Source: Paraphaeosphaeria minitans (taxonomy: Eukaryota; Ascomycota; Dothideomycetes; Pleosporales; Didymosphaeriaceae). Taken from it: a stretch of DNA of 64,000 nucleotides. This document shows, one piece after another, positions 1-12,252 of this stretch. The position numbers and the translations under genes were made by a program. Under the pieces are notes generated by a model, which did not search any database, had not been told where the DNA came from, and was given only the letters and a program-made list of their open reading frames with translations. How positions within the stretch are numbered: position 1 is the stretch's first letter; every line of letters starts with the position of its first letter. The DNA lies in contig WJXW01000002.1 in assembly GCA_015832175.1 (NCBI GenBank), positions 1 to 64,000 of the forward strand, given 5' to 3'.

Positions 1-105
1 CCAACCCTAACCCTAACCCTAACCCTAACCCTAACCCTAACCCTAACCCTAACCCTAACCCTAACCCTAACCCTAACCCTAACCCTAACCCTAACCCTAA
101 CCCTA
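1..105. repeat. Telomere, (CCCTAA)n
   Basis: About 17 perfect copies of CCCTAA run from position 3 to 105. The C-rich strand reads 5' to 3' into the window, so position 1 is the left chromosome end. There is no degeneration until the last unit, which passes into cgcaccagcgg. This is the TTAGGG-type telomere of filamentous ascomycetes. Confidence 0.98.
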
Positions 106-240
106 CGCACCAGCGGTTCTTCCCATCCCGACGGGCCCACCCACCCCACCTCTCCCTTGCACTCACGAACGGGTTTCCTATCCTACCTCTCCTATACACT
201 TATAAACGGGTTTCCTATTCTACCTCAAGATTTTTCCCTA
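106..240. other. Telomere-proximal junction with a direct repeat
   Basis: This short stretch is GC-balanced and clearly less AT-rich than what follows. It has an imperfect 24-bp direct repeat with core acgggtttcctat at 165-188 and 203-226. No ORF is visible. It is probably the chromosome-specific or family-specific sequence to which telomerase added repeats. Confidence 0.6.
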
Positions 241-1040
241 CTTTAACTCCCTTTAACTTATATTAGTATACTCCTTATCTAGTTATAATATTATATCTCT
301 TTTCTAAAAAAGTCCTAACTTTTCTCTACTATATAAAGTTTTATAATAAGAAGCTTATTCTTCTCTCCTTACTAAGTTTGTTTTATAGTATAACTAATAA
401 CTTTAAACAACATTTAATAAGTCCATCCTATATTACTCTACATAACTTTATTTTACTTTATATAGCTTTATACCACTTTATATAACATTTAATAACTTCA
501 CCTTACATCCCTTTATAGAAAGTTATGTTACTTTATATCACTTTATACAACTTAACACTACTTTATAAACCTTTATAAAATATTTAATAACTGTACCTTA
601 TACTATTTTATAGAAAGTTATATAGTATTATATAGCTTTATATTACTTTATTACAATTTATATCACTTTATATAACTTTATTAAATATCTAATAACTTTA
701 CCATATATCACTTTATATAGCTTTATAGTAATTTATATCACTTTATATAACTTAATACAACCTTATATAACTTTACTTTATATTACTTTATATACCTTTA
801 TATTACTTTATAATAATTTATATCCCTTTATATAACTTAATACAACCTTATATAACTTTATAAAATATTTAATAACTTTACTACATATTACTTTATATAG
901 CTTTATGTCCCTTTATAATAATTTATATCCTTTTATATAACTTAACACGACCTTATATACCTGTATAGAATAGTTAATAACTTTACCTTATATTACTTTT
1001 TAAAAAGTTATATTACTTTATATTTTCTATAACTTTAGAA
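241..1040. repeat. AT-rich degenerate subtelomeric repeat array
   Basis: The stretch is built from short related words such as ctttatataact and actttatatagcttta. A longer-period landmark, (a)tttaataactttacc, recurs near 414, 487, 580, 687, 867 and 973, with spacings from about 70 to 180 bp. It has no coding capacity. It looks like a decayed tandem array, mutated further by CpA to TpA change. Confidence 0.6.
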
Positions 1041-1689
1041 ATATATATTTTCCCTTTAATAAAAAATAACCCTTTAGTTTTTTTTCTTAATTTTATAATA
1101 ACTAGAAATTATTTATTATCTACTACATAGTTTAGTAATTTAGTTTTATTATTTATAAGTCCTACTTCTACTTATAAATACTACTACTTTAATAATTTCT
1201 TTTATATTCTCTTTTTAATAGAAATATAAATTATTAATATAAAATTAAATTTAGTTTCACTCTAGTAGTTATATAATACTATTAGTATAAACTATTTAAA
1301 GTAAAACTTATGATTACTAAATAAGTAAAAATTATTATAAGTATATAAAAAAGTATACTACTATTTAATAACTAGTGGTAAAGTTTATAAAAAAGTAGAA
1401 ATATAGTTTAATTATAATTTTATTAAATTCTAATAAGTTATAAGATAGTATCAATACTAGTACTTAGGTTTTTAGAAATTTACTTATTTTATACAATTCC
1501 TAAACTCTTCTAGAAGACTCTAGTTTCTATTTTTTCTATAATTTCTAAAACTTACATCCTATTATACTAATATATAGTAAAGTAAAATAAAATCTATAAT
1601 AGATAGGCTAACTCTACTATAATATGTACAAAGTGAGATTTTTTAAAAAATAGAAGTAAAGTACTATATTCTAGGCCTAATTCTTCTCT
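1041..1689. other. AT-rich spacer, nothing recognised
   Basis: Very AT-rich DNA with runs of A and T and no ORF, repeat or known element boundary that I can support. Confidence 0.6.
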
Positions 1690-4600
1690 TTAAGTTTTAT
1701 AATAACTCTTATAGCTACTACTATTGTATTACTAAGAAATTCGCCCTAGATACGTTTATAATAGCGCTGTTTAAGCTATACCTAGTACGCCTAGCACGAA
1801 ACTTTACACTTACTCTAGAACCTACACTACTAAATAATCTTAAGCCTATCTGCAATCCCTGTTGCTACCCTAGCTATAGGAATTATAATGTTTAGCTACT
1901 AGTATAAGTTTATAACATTCTACCCTATTACGCACTACTTCTAGCTCACCTAGCACCTTTAATAGCTATAGTAGTTCCTAGCGTTACGCACTTCTTACTA
2001 GAACTTATCTATATTCCTCTCTATTATTATAGGCTGCGCTGTGTATAGTATTATTCTATACTTTTACTAGCCTACCTACCCTAGCACTTAGCATATTACA
2101 CACCTAGCCTATAGCTTGTCTATGCTTACCTCTACCTCTTACCACTTACTTACTATAAGCGACTAGGCCTACTACTACTTAATTTGGCCCTTACTATATT
2201 AATTGCACCTAGCTAAGTCTATATTACTGTATACTACTTACTACCTATCTATATACTTATTTATCTTCCTGCGCTAGTAGCCTTTGCTTTTAATAAATAT
2301 ACCTATTACGTACACGTCTACTAACGCTCTACCCTCCTAAATTCGCCTCTTTACTTTACCTAGCTTAATAATAATAACTAAGTTTACTACCTTACTGCTA
2401 CGCCCTACACGCCTACTCTCCTAGTAGTAGTTAATTATACTCTATAGCATGCCTATATGTAAGATAAACATAATACTAGGAAAGTTAACCCTAGTACTAA
2501 GCGCTAATATTACTATAATAAGCCTGCCTTTATCTAGCTAGCTAGTAAGAATCTTAGTTTAATCTAACTTGCTAGCGTAGTAGTGCTTATAGCCTAGCGC
2601 CCCTACTAGCACTTTGTATATAGTCCTACTATAGTAGTAGATAACGCCTTTCTAGCCACCCTATAGCTGTTCCTGCTACTATTAACATATGGCTAGTACT
2701 ACCTCTATAGCCTTACCTTGCCCACACTATAACACATAATACTAGATGTTAGGCTGCACTATGCTAGCCTAGATATAGGTAGCAGCTTAAATTAATATGC
2801 TTCTACCTAACACCCCCTCTAGTATAGGCGGTAGTGTCGCTGTTAGTAGTATAATTAGGTATATAAGTACACGCAGATTCTACAGCTTTGCTAGCTTTAG
2901 CTACTAATAGCTAGAGGTAATAATAAGATAACACTTATTAATTACTACCTACTATAGCTACTTCTTATTTTTTAGCGAGCTAGTATACTTTAGAAACCTT
3001 ACACTACTAGCGACATTAGCACTAACTAGTATAATAGAGGCCAGATTTATCTTATAGTTAATCTATTCCACGCAGTTAATACTACGCGCGTAGATATACG
3101 TTACTAGGTTCTTAATTAGCGCGCGGAATAGTACTATAACTATAGTTACGCTAGTATAGTTAAGGTAGGCTAGTATTATAAATAGTAGACTCTTACCTCC
3201 ACCTATAGAGAGCATAACTACTAGTAGTGTCTAACTATTTACTATAGTAAACATGGCCTATTCCTGCTTATCTAACTTAAATAATATAGTAGCCTAGCTA
3301 AGTGCCTACTGTATTACTCTAGATATTGCACTTATAGTAACACCTTCTAGTTTAGTTTTCTTCTATAGCATAACTATAGTAAAATTATCTCTCTCTTTAT
3401 CTTAACTATCTCCTTCTTTTTCCTATTGCTGCTTTCTGGCTGCACTAGGTTATATCTTATACCTATTTACACCTAGAAACTTATGCTAGCGCTAACTAAG
3501 CAGCTAGAAGGTCTTAATTAAACATATACTAAGATACTTTATAATATTAATAGGCACGCTATAGTTAGCTAGGCTAATCTTAGTTATTTACGCGCTCTGC
3601 AGCTCTAATAGGCTCTTACTATTCTTATTAACCTTAGGCTCTTTAATTTTACCCACCTTGTCTTAGTAACCCTACCTAAACACATCCCTAACTACCTCCT
3701 GCCTAATCCCTACTACTGTGTGTTAGTAGTTAAGCGTATTTAGCGCTACCCCTAGGTGTTTACCTATCTCGCGCTTTAGCACTTACGTTAGGTAATCTAT
3801 GTGCTATAGACTTTACTTATTAGCCTATAGGTAGTTAGTAAAACTACTGCCTAGCACCTTTATAGTTAGGTACTCTTTAAATAGCTGCACATATACTAGG
3901 TATATAATAAGTACCTATAAGAGCCATAAGGGCAGGAATCTTAGAATAACTTTAGGCTTATTAAACTACAACTACGACTTATAGTAATAAACTACTATTA
4001 TAATCTATCTATCTATTATAAAGAGGTTGTAGTCCTACAGTGCTTTATTATAGAACTATATTAACGTAATCTTAGTGCCCTAACTTAGTATTCCTTTATT
4101 AATATAGAGATTAGTAAGCTCTAGTTCCTTAAAGCGCTTAACACTACGTAGGTATAGCTTTACGTGTATAATATTCTAAGTCCTATCTCTAGAGCGGAGC
4201 TTCTAACCCTACTTATTCTATATTATCTGTTTAAGCATCTATCGCAAGCCATTCTCTAGGCTATTATTCCTATATATAATAAAGAATATACTGCGTTGTG
4301 TGCACACGACATTGTCCTAAATTAGGTTAAGCTAGATTAGGAAACACTAACTAGGACTATAGACCTAGAGCAGCTTACCCTAGAGCAGGTCCTCTAGCTT
4401 AGTTAATAGTTTTTAGGCTATTAGCTAGAAATAGTGTATAATAATAGGTCTACTATTAAAGTAGAAGATCTTCTTATTCTCTAACTAGAAGGCGTTGCCT
4501 ACGTTACTAGTATTTATACTAATAAACTTACTATAGGCTAGTAGACTAAGCAGCTAGCTTATTAGGCTAAAGGACCTATCTACTAGAAAGCGCTTTCTTA

Positions 4601-5900
4601 GGTTAAGATAGTAGTTATATTCCACTAAGCCCTACTGTTCCTATTGCGTAGGCAAAAGTAGGTGTTTAACACTAATTACCTAAATATAGTACACTATTCT
4701 AGCTACTAGATATAAATAGTTCTTTATAGTGCGTAGTTAATATGTTTCTAAATTAAACCTAAGCATAGTAATAAAGTAAATAAGCCTACTCTTAAATAGA
4801 CTATAGATATAGGTTATTATAATAAACGTACTAAGCATCTAGCGCACTAGAACAATGTGGCTAGCTTTATTATTACTGTCTAGGGCCTCCTAGAGCATAG
4901 TGGCTAGCAGCTTTTAGTTCTTTTTCTATAGGAACATCTCCCGCGCGTTCTTTATAGGATTAACTTTAACTTAGCAACTTATATAGGCCTTAAGTAGGCT
5001 CTTATTACTATAGTCGCTACTACTACTACTATTACTATTACTGCTATTATTAGTGCTACTACCCTTACTACTCTCTATATCCTTACTCTCCTTATCTACT
5101 TCTTTAGTAGTAATAATACGTAGGACATAGTATATAAATATTACAATATACCTAGTATAGCGCGCCTAGCTCTCTAGGTTCTATAGTTAGGCTATTAGCT
5201 ACTAGTGGATCTTATTAGCCTACGCACTCTTTACCTATTATTAGGTTTTATATAGTAGCGAGGACAGCCCTTAGACGCTCTACTCTACTAGCTACTCTAT
5301 AGCCTACGCGGCCTTTTATAGCTTAGGCTTATTCTAGCGTAGTAGCTAGATTACGTAGGTAAGGTGTATATAGTTATAGTTTATAAAGTGCTCTAGCTAC
5401 TTTATAAACTTTTACTAGCCTATTTTATCTGTCTTTATAACTTCTATATTTATTACCTACTCTTACTACTTCCTCTTCTCCTATATTTATGTGTACTTTA
5501 CTAGAATATCTTCCACCTCTTCTTTATGTGCCCTAGCGTCTACTCCGCTGTCTACTATATTAAGGACGTAAACTATAAAGTACTACTACTATCTTAAAGC
5601 GGGGAAGAAAGACTATATCTTTACCTTCTAGTAGAGCATATCTAATCCTGTCTTAAACGCTAACCTATAACTATTATAGTATAGTTATATCTAGCCCTTA
5701 TTTCGCGTAAAATAGCTATATGCTAGCTACTTATATTAGAAGCTATCTAATAGCGCTTCTAGAACCTAAATTAGTAGTTTACTAGCGTCTAGTAGCATAA
5801 CGCTACCTAGCCCTTATCTTTTTAAAAAAGCGTAGCTTTTAATAAATTTCCTCTATTTATTAACTAGTACACTATACTTTTAATAGAGATGTATATTAAG
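1690..5900 (+). pseudogene. Long RIP-degraded coding relic beside the telomere, unidentified
   Basis: Read with TAG and TAA as mutated Gln, Trp or Arg codons, one plus-strand frame stays protein-like from about 3930 to 5750, with segments such as NKEYTALCAHDIVLNQVKLD (4287-4346) and LQLEGVAYVTSIYTNK. Another plus-strand stretch near 1700-2400 reads CNPCCYPSYRNY. The relic is therefore probably one large protein gene, broken by many stops and a few frame changes. A Thr-rich tract from (act)n repeats lies near 5015-5075. Large genes this close to fungal telomeres are often telomere-linked RecQ-type helicases. I see no Walker A, DEAH or other helicase motif here, so that identity is only a guess. 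The relic ends where AT-rich DNA and then a copia element begin. Confidence 0.4.
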
Positions 5901-6432
5901 ATTTTCTATACTAGCTTTGTACTTACTATAGTAAAGTACGCTATACTCTTTAATAAAATAAATATACTTTTGTATATTAGCTTATAGTAAGTTTTCTCCT
6001 ACTAGTTACTATTACTACTAAGAGTTCTATTAATGTGGTAATGTTAGTACTCTATTAGCTAGGCTTAACGCAGAAGCTTAAGCGTCCTAGTAGAACTCTA
6101 TTGCAAATTAGTAGTAAAAAGTAATAGCTAAACCCTACGCCACTACTATCTTATTTTGTGAATAAGAGATAGTAGACTAGTATAAGAGGTTATGTTAAGA
6201 TAAATTAGAATAAGAAAGAAATAAAAATAGCTAGGGAATAGGATTATTTCTGCCCCTAGTCTAACGCGTTTCTAGTATTAAATCCTACCTAATTCGTTAA
6301 CTCTAACCCTAACGCTAAGCTAATCTTAGCGCGTTTGTAACCACCAACGCCTCTTCCTCTTGAATAGGAGACCTAGAGAATAATTACCTAGGCCATTTTA
6401 CTTATTATCCTAGGATCTATTTAATATGCCTA
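5901..6432. other. Spacer between the telomere-proximal relic and the copia relic
   Basis: No coding frame is supported. Positions 6301-6314 read ctctaaccctaacg, a two-unit telomere-like word. Positions 6325-6365 are locally rich in CpA (gtaaccaccaacgcc), unlike the RIP-mutated surroundings. Confidence 0.5.
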
Positions 6433-9400
6433 CTGCTTAAAATAGAGAAAACTAGGTTTTGCTAATTAAAGAAGATTTTAGTAAGAAACCTTACGTTTTT
6501 AATCTTAGAATAAAGACGCTTTCTAAGATAATAAGAGTGTAGTAGGATTTCTTAGCTCTTATTAATATAAAATACGAGCTTTAAAATACAAAAATCTACT
6601 AGGACAATAATACAGCAACACTTCTATAGAGAGGGAAATCCTAGTATAAATTTTAGGCTAATTAGGAAGGGATAACAATTAGTAGACTACTACCCTATAC
6701 GTATAAGCCTAATAGCGCTGTAGAAAGAGTAGGCTAGGAGCTTATAATAAAAGTAATTAAAATGCGAATAAGCGTAAATCTACTATTAAATCTCTAGCCT
6801 AAGATTATATAAGCGGTATACTAGCTCTAAGGAATAATTCCTAGCCTAGCATTAGGCTATTAATTACCTAATAAAACGTTAGATACTTAGTTTAGACAAT
6901 ATTTTTGTTATTTTAAACTAGCAAAAATATAATATAGGACAGCTAATCTTTATCTAAACTAGAGTGCTATCTATACCTATAGCTACTAAGCTTACCCTTT
7001 AGATTAGGAGCGTGTAGCTGGGCGAGATAGAAGAGGATTTAAAGTGAATCCTAAGGGCTATATTAGATATCTAGTAGGCTATAAAGCTTCTAATATCTAC
7101 TAAATATAGATTCTCTAGCTTAATTAAGTAATTACTATACAAAGCGTAAAGTTTAATAAGTTCTTGTTCTATAAATAATTAGAGGAACAATCTATTCTAA
7201 AGATAGAAGCGTTAAAAATAGTAGAAAGCCTCTAAGAAGGAGAGCTAAATAATCTAAGAAAAGTGTATAAAAACGCGCTTAATATTTTTCTTAAAACGAA
7301 TAAGCATATAAGAACCACTACTAGACCTATAGGTAACCCTTAGGTAATTAAAAGCGAAGCAGGCTAGCTAAGTAATTAGGAATCTAAGGTACCTACTACT
7401 GAGCGAGCTATAGGCTTAGCTAGCCAGCAGCTAAGAATTCGCTTAAGTAGGAAAGGAAGCATAAGACTTATAACCCCTAATTAGACACTAGAGCCAGGTA
7501 ATTATAGGGGTGATCTATTAAGTAATTAAAAGATATCTAGCAGCCACTAGAATACTACTAGGAGAGCTAGCCCACTAGAATCTAGGGATTTAATACCCTA
7601 TTTATTAGTAGAAACTAATTATTAACCTAGCGCAGATAACTTAATCACACTAGATAAAGCAGATAACCTACTAGTGCGCTAAAGGTGAAGGCAGATCTAT
7701 CTAGAGGCAAGTAAAATAAGTAGGCAAAATTATAGTAAAGCACTAGAAATTAACTAACTAATAAATTGCTATCTGCTATTGCGAAAATTAAGGAAGCAAA
7801 ATAATTAGAATAATTAGCTAAGGGGTAGGTAGAAGCTAGGTGCTTATACACTAATTGCTAATTATCTTTAAAGTAATCTTAATATAATATTAGAGCACAC
7901 GTTTATACTAGGAGTAGTAGAGGCCTAGTTTAAGTTAGAAGAATATATTACACTAAATATAATAGTATTTACTTCTATACTTAAAAAGGCGCCTAGAGCG
8001 TCTTATATAGCTTAAACTTATAGAGATAAGCTTACACTAGAGCTAATTCTATAGAAATACCTTTACAATTATCTATATAGGAAGCTATTCCTCCTTACTA
8101 CTTATAAGGAGATCTTAACTTTATAAGATAAAGGTACCTAGACAGAGATTAGATAATTAGAGGTGTTAGAGTAACTACTTCTTTTAAAGTAGGTCTTTAC
8201 CTATAAGTTTAATTAAAATAGATACTTTAAAAAGTGTAAAACTTAAATTGTTATAAGAGGAGATTTTTAGAAAAAGAATACTTTCTACTCTACCTATATT
8301 ACTACCCTAGCAGTAAGATCTTTTTAATTAGCTATAGCTTTAGTAGCAGAATTTAATCTAGAAATTTTATAATTTAATATAGTAGGAGGGTTTCTAAATA
8401 CTTTTATTATAACTACTAATCTAGTAACTTATAAATTACCTAATAGTTTTAAAAAGCTAGGAAAGTGTGTAAGATTAAATTAAGCTTTATATAGCTTAAG
8501 AGATTCACTACTTCTTTAGTATAAGGAATTTGCAGAATTACTTTAATTTTATAGACTCTTAGCTTCGCTAGAAGAGCTATGCCTTTTTTTTAATAGTAAT
8601 TAAAGTGTTATTATTCTATTTTATATTAACGATATTCTTCTTCTCTATCACAAAAGTAAAGAGAAAGAAGCCCTAGATTTTTAGAAAAAGATCGCGAACA
8701 AATACAAGATTAAATTAAAAGGATAAGTAGAGTAGTTCCTAGGTATTTAAGTAATTAGGGGTAGAGAAGCAAGATTAATTTCTCTAGTCTATAATACCTA
8801 CATTAATAAAATTATAAAAAGGTTTAACTTTTTAAACTCTAGGAGCTTCCCTCCTACACCTCTATTAGTAGAAGATCTTATTCTAAGTATAGGAGAAGCT
8901 ACTCCTTAAGATATAAAGCTCTTTTAAAAAGAGGTAGGATTAGCTCTCTATACAGTAATTATGCTACGCCTAGATATAGCCTTTGTAGTGTTAAAGCTAT
9001 TACACTTTCTAATAAATCTAAGTAAAGAACACTTTGCTGCTATTAACTATATAATCTTTTACCTCTATTAAACTACATAGTAGGCTATAGTCTTTAGTAG
9101 CTATAATAGACCTAATCTGCTAATATGTAAAGATGCCTCTTTCGCTAATAATCTAATATTACAGCAATCTTCCTATAGATATATTATCCTATTATTTAAA
9201 GGAGCTATCCTATAGAAAGCAGCTTAATAGAATATAATTACTACTTTAATAAAAAAAAGTAGAGCTTCTAGCGCTTAAACATATAAGTAAAAAAGCTATA
9301 GCAATTAAGAGATTCTTTACTAAGCTTACTCTAGATCTAGGACTTTTATAAAAGGTCTATTGCAATAATCTTTAAACTATTCGTTTAGTAATTAGAAAGA

Positions 9401-9640
9401 ATAAAAGAATTACTACTTAGCTACGCTATATAGATATTTAGAATATATAGTTGTGGCAAGAGTATATAAAAGGATTATTTTAAGTAGAATATCTTCTAAC
9501 TAGTAAAATACTAGTAGATAGCCTTACAAAGACTTTTACTTATTAGCAGTTTAATAGATTTAAAAGGCTATTAAATCTATAAAATATAAGCATAATAATT
9601 ATAGAATAAGAGTAGGTAAGTAAAGAATTAATCTATTAAC
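6433..9640 (+). pseudogene. Ty1/copia pol relic (integrase, RT, RNase H)
   Basis: Read through the stops, the plus strand gives the copia domain order. The integrase core and C-terminal part lie at about 6433-6900, including a segment like PYTYKPNSAVERVGQELI that matches the conserved copia 'QNGVAER' region. A linker follows. RT lies at about 8150-8950, with the catalytic YVDD box mutated to YIND at 8622-8633 and the typical VGAFLN-like segment before it. RNase H lies at about 9080-9560. Gag, protease and the 5' LTR are missing, so the element is 5'-truncated. Multiple TAG and TAA stops at former CAG, CAA and TGG codons, plus the Asp to Asn change, fit RIP on both strands. It belongs to a different copia family from the minus-strand elements further right. 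Confidence 0.85.
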
Positions 9641-11383
9641 TACCTAGAATTATTAATTTAGAGCTAGGAAATAAGAAAAGAAAAAGAAAAGAAAGAAAAG
9701 ATTAGAGGGAGAATAGGAATTAGAAAAAGAGAAAATTAAAGAGCTTATCTATAGGCTTATAGACCCTCTTTCTCCTCTACTTAATCGTAGAGGTGCGAGA
9801 ATCTCCTCTATAATTAGTAGTAGGAGATTCTCTCTATCCTCTTTCTCTCCTCCTCTCTATAGTAGGTAATTCCTTACTTTATCCACCTCCTCTACTTCTC
9901 CTTTAATTAGTAGTAAGTAATAGCTTACTCTAGCCTCCCCTCCTTTAATTAGTAATAGGTAATTCCTTACCCTAGCCTCCCCTCTTTTAATTAGCAGGAG
10001 GAGAAGCACTTACCTAGCTTTTACCCTACTTTAGAGCTAATAGGCTACTTATCTAGCTATTTTAATTAGTATATTAGCTGCGACCGCGCTGCTCCTTAAT
10101 AAGTAAAGTAAAAGGGTGATTACTTTATCCTCTACTAAAGATTAGCTATAAGGGAGGGAGTAGAATAGTAGCTATATACTAAGCTTATTCCTCCTAACTA
10201 CTAGTAGGAGGAAGAGCTTATAAGGCTACCTTAACCTTTTTACGCAGCTTAGTAATTAGCCTCTTCTATAAAAAGTATTAGCTAAACCTAAAAAGAATCT
10301 TAGAATAAAAGCTTATATTAGCACCTTCTAATAGTTAATAGCGGATAAAATCTATAGCTAGAGCCTAAATATGTAGCTAGCTACAGAAATAATTAGCAAA
10401 ATTAGCTAAAGTAATAGAATAATCCTATATATAGTAGTATAAAAGTAAGTAAAGTAAGTATAGCAGTACCTACCTAAGTTTAAAGCGTTATTATAGTAGC
10501 GTCTATGACTCTTTCTTACTAAAACTCCTTTTAAGCAGCCTAAGCAGCTTACTTATCTAAAAGCACTAAGTAATTACTAGGAGCCTAGAGCTAAAACAGG
10601 AGGAGCTAGTAGAGTAGGAGAAGTAGGAGAATCTTAGTAGAAGGATTAGGAGCTTTATTTAGTAGCTTTTACAGCCTTTACTACGCGTGCTTTAGCTAAA
10701 TTATTAGATATCTAAAAGAGTTAGTAAAGCTCTAAATAATAAAAAGAGCGTAAGGTAATAATTAGAAAAAAAGAACCTAATATAAGGTAGTAGGATTTAG
10801 AGGCTTAAACTAGTAGGCTTAAATTAGATAGGAAGTTAAAGTGTTAAAAGTAAAGAATTAAAAAAAGAAGATTAAGCGCTAGTAAAGGGCTTATATACTC
10901 TACTACCTATCTAATTCTTAAGCGCTAAATGCACTCCTTCTTTACTACTTATTTCTCTTACTACTACTTTTTCCTAATTAAAACGCGCCTGCCTATTGTA
11001 CTTGCTAGCTAGGAAGAGCGAAGAAATTACCTTATAGTTAATAGGAAGTAAGTAAAAAGAGTAGCAGAACAAAAGCGTTTACGCTCTAGGCCTTTATACC
11101 ACGCTTATAAGCTCCTAACCCACCAGAAGAAGAGATTCTAGACACAATTCACGATACGATTCGTGATTTAGAAGATAAATAGCGATTATTTTAGTATAAC
11201 AATAAATAGGGGGTAATAGAATTGCTGTTCTTAAAATAAGGAGATTTAGAAGCATAATTCTTAATAGTTTTTTAATCTTTAAACAGCCTTTAGATGGTTT
11301 TTTAAAAATTTTTAGAAAGGATTTAGATAATTAAAGATTACTTCTTAAGAGAGGTGATCCGCTTTAAGTAATTACCTAGGGGG
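9641..11383 (+). other. 3' internal region of the copia relic with pyrimidine-rich repeats
   Basis: This lies between the end of RNase H and the LTR. Around 9740-10010 a unit of about 45-60 bp with the core cctttaattagtagtaggtaattccttac recurs three to four times, mixed with ctcctcctct tracts. Positions 11139-11163 hold an imperfect inverted repeat around attcacgatacgattcgtga. A polypurine-like end, acctaggggg, lies directly before the LTR at 11375-11383. No further ORF is recognisable. Confidence 0.5.
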
Positions 11384-11580
11384 TATATTAAAGTAAAACA
11401 CTCACTTCTGTAATTCTTTCTAGATCCACTAATTTATATTACAGGATTCTTACTAAGAGGCTTGTTTCTTTTGTATATAGTCTGCCCTTTTGGCATCCTT
11501 TCCTATAATTAGCTATTCGTATTCTTTACAACTCTACTCCTAAATATCCTGTGATAGTTTAAGCCCTTTTTACCACAACA
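11384..11580 (+). repeat. 3' LTR of the plus-strand copia relic
   Basis: It starts tatatt (from TG) just after the purine tract acctaggggg and ends ccacaaca. It is about 197 bp. It keeps many CpA dinucleotides (cactcac, ccact, ggcatcc, taccacaaca), so it is much less RIP-mutated than its neighbours. The matching 5' LTR is not in the window. Confidence 0.65.
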
Positions 11581-11843
11581 CTATCGTGTAAAGGGTAAGA
11601 AGTAGGTTTAATTAATTACGTCTTGTCTATTATACAAAGGGGCACTAAGGACCTTATAAAGTCTCTGCCTCTTAGCGCTGTCCTAAGTAGTGGGCCATTA
11701 TGTAGGTCCCTATAGGTAGGCAGGGCTTTATAAAATCTCTGCCTCTTAATGCTAACCTAAGCAGTAGGTTCTTATGCGGGTCCCTATAGGTAGGCAGGCC
11801 CCCACTTCACTTAGTGCTACTTGTACGATAAACTATACAGATA
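11581..11843 (-). repeat. Truncated LTR of the minus-strand copia family
   Basis: From ctatcgtgtaaag to acagata this matches the 312-bp LTR seen at 14975, 16848, 39186, 41188 and 53503, including both copies of the internal 74-bp repeat. The first 50 or so bases (tgttggtttggctt...) are missing. The break sits exactly at the end of the other copia LTR, so that element probably inserted inside this LTR and its left side was later lost. Confidence 0.8.
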
Positions 11844-11844
11844 A

Positions 11845-12252
11845 TGTTAAGATTTAAAGACTAGGCCTTATAGGATCTTTATATATATCTACGTTATTAT
11901 TTAAGTGGCACAGCACAAGGGGTTACGTAACCTAATTAGTGTAATTAGAGCGCTAAGACAACTAATTAGACTAAGCACTTAATATGCTAAATAACTAATT
12001 AGTGCTTAATTAGTTTAATTAGAGTAATTAGTCCACTAATTACTTAAAGTATATAGGAACGCGAGTATAAACCTTTATACTTGTGTTTAATCTCTTTATT
12101 AATCTATTGTTTAGATTCTAGTAGACTATATTATTAACTCGTTACACTTTGCAAGATACTATTATATTAATAAAACCTTCTACCTTTATAAGTACTCCTG
12201 CCTTAGAAGTAACCTTAACCCTTTAGGACTAGCTACCCTATTAGATTTAATA
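11845..12252 (+). repeat. 5' LTR of chromovirus A (type 1)
   Basis: It begins tgttaagatttaaag and ends gatttaata (from aaca). It matches both LTRs of A2 (21935 and 28097) over its length of about 408 bp, including the AATTAG-rich block at about 11930-12030. Confidence 0.85.

Noticed and set aside
1690..5900. Telomere-linked RecQ helicase assignment
   Set aside because: Position and size fit, but no helicase motif can be read, so it is kept as an unidentified relic.
9740..10010. Repeat cluster resembling a CRISPR array
   Set aside because: The units are imperfect, pyrimidine-rich and adjacent without uniform spacers, in a eukaryotic retroelement. It is a degenerate tandem repeat.
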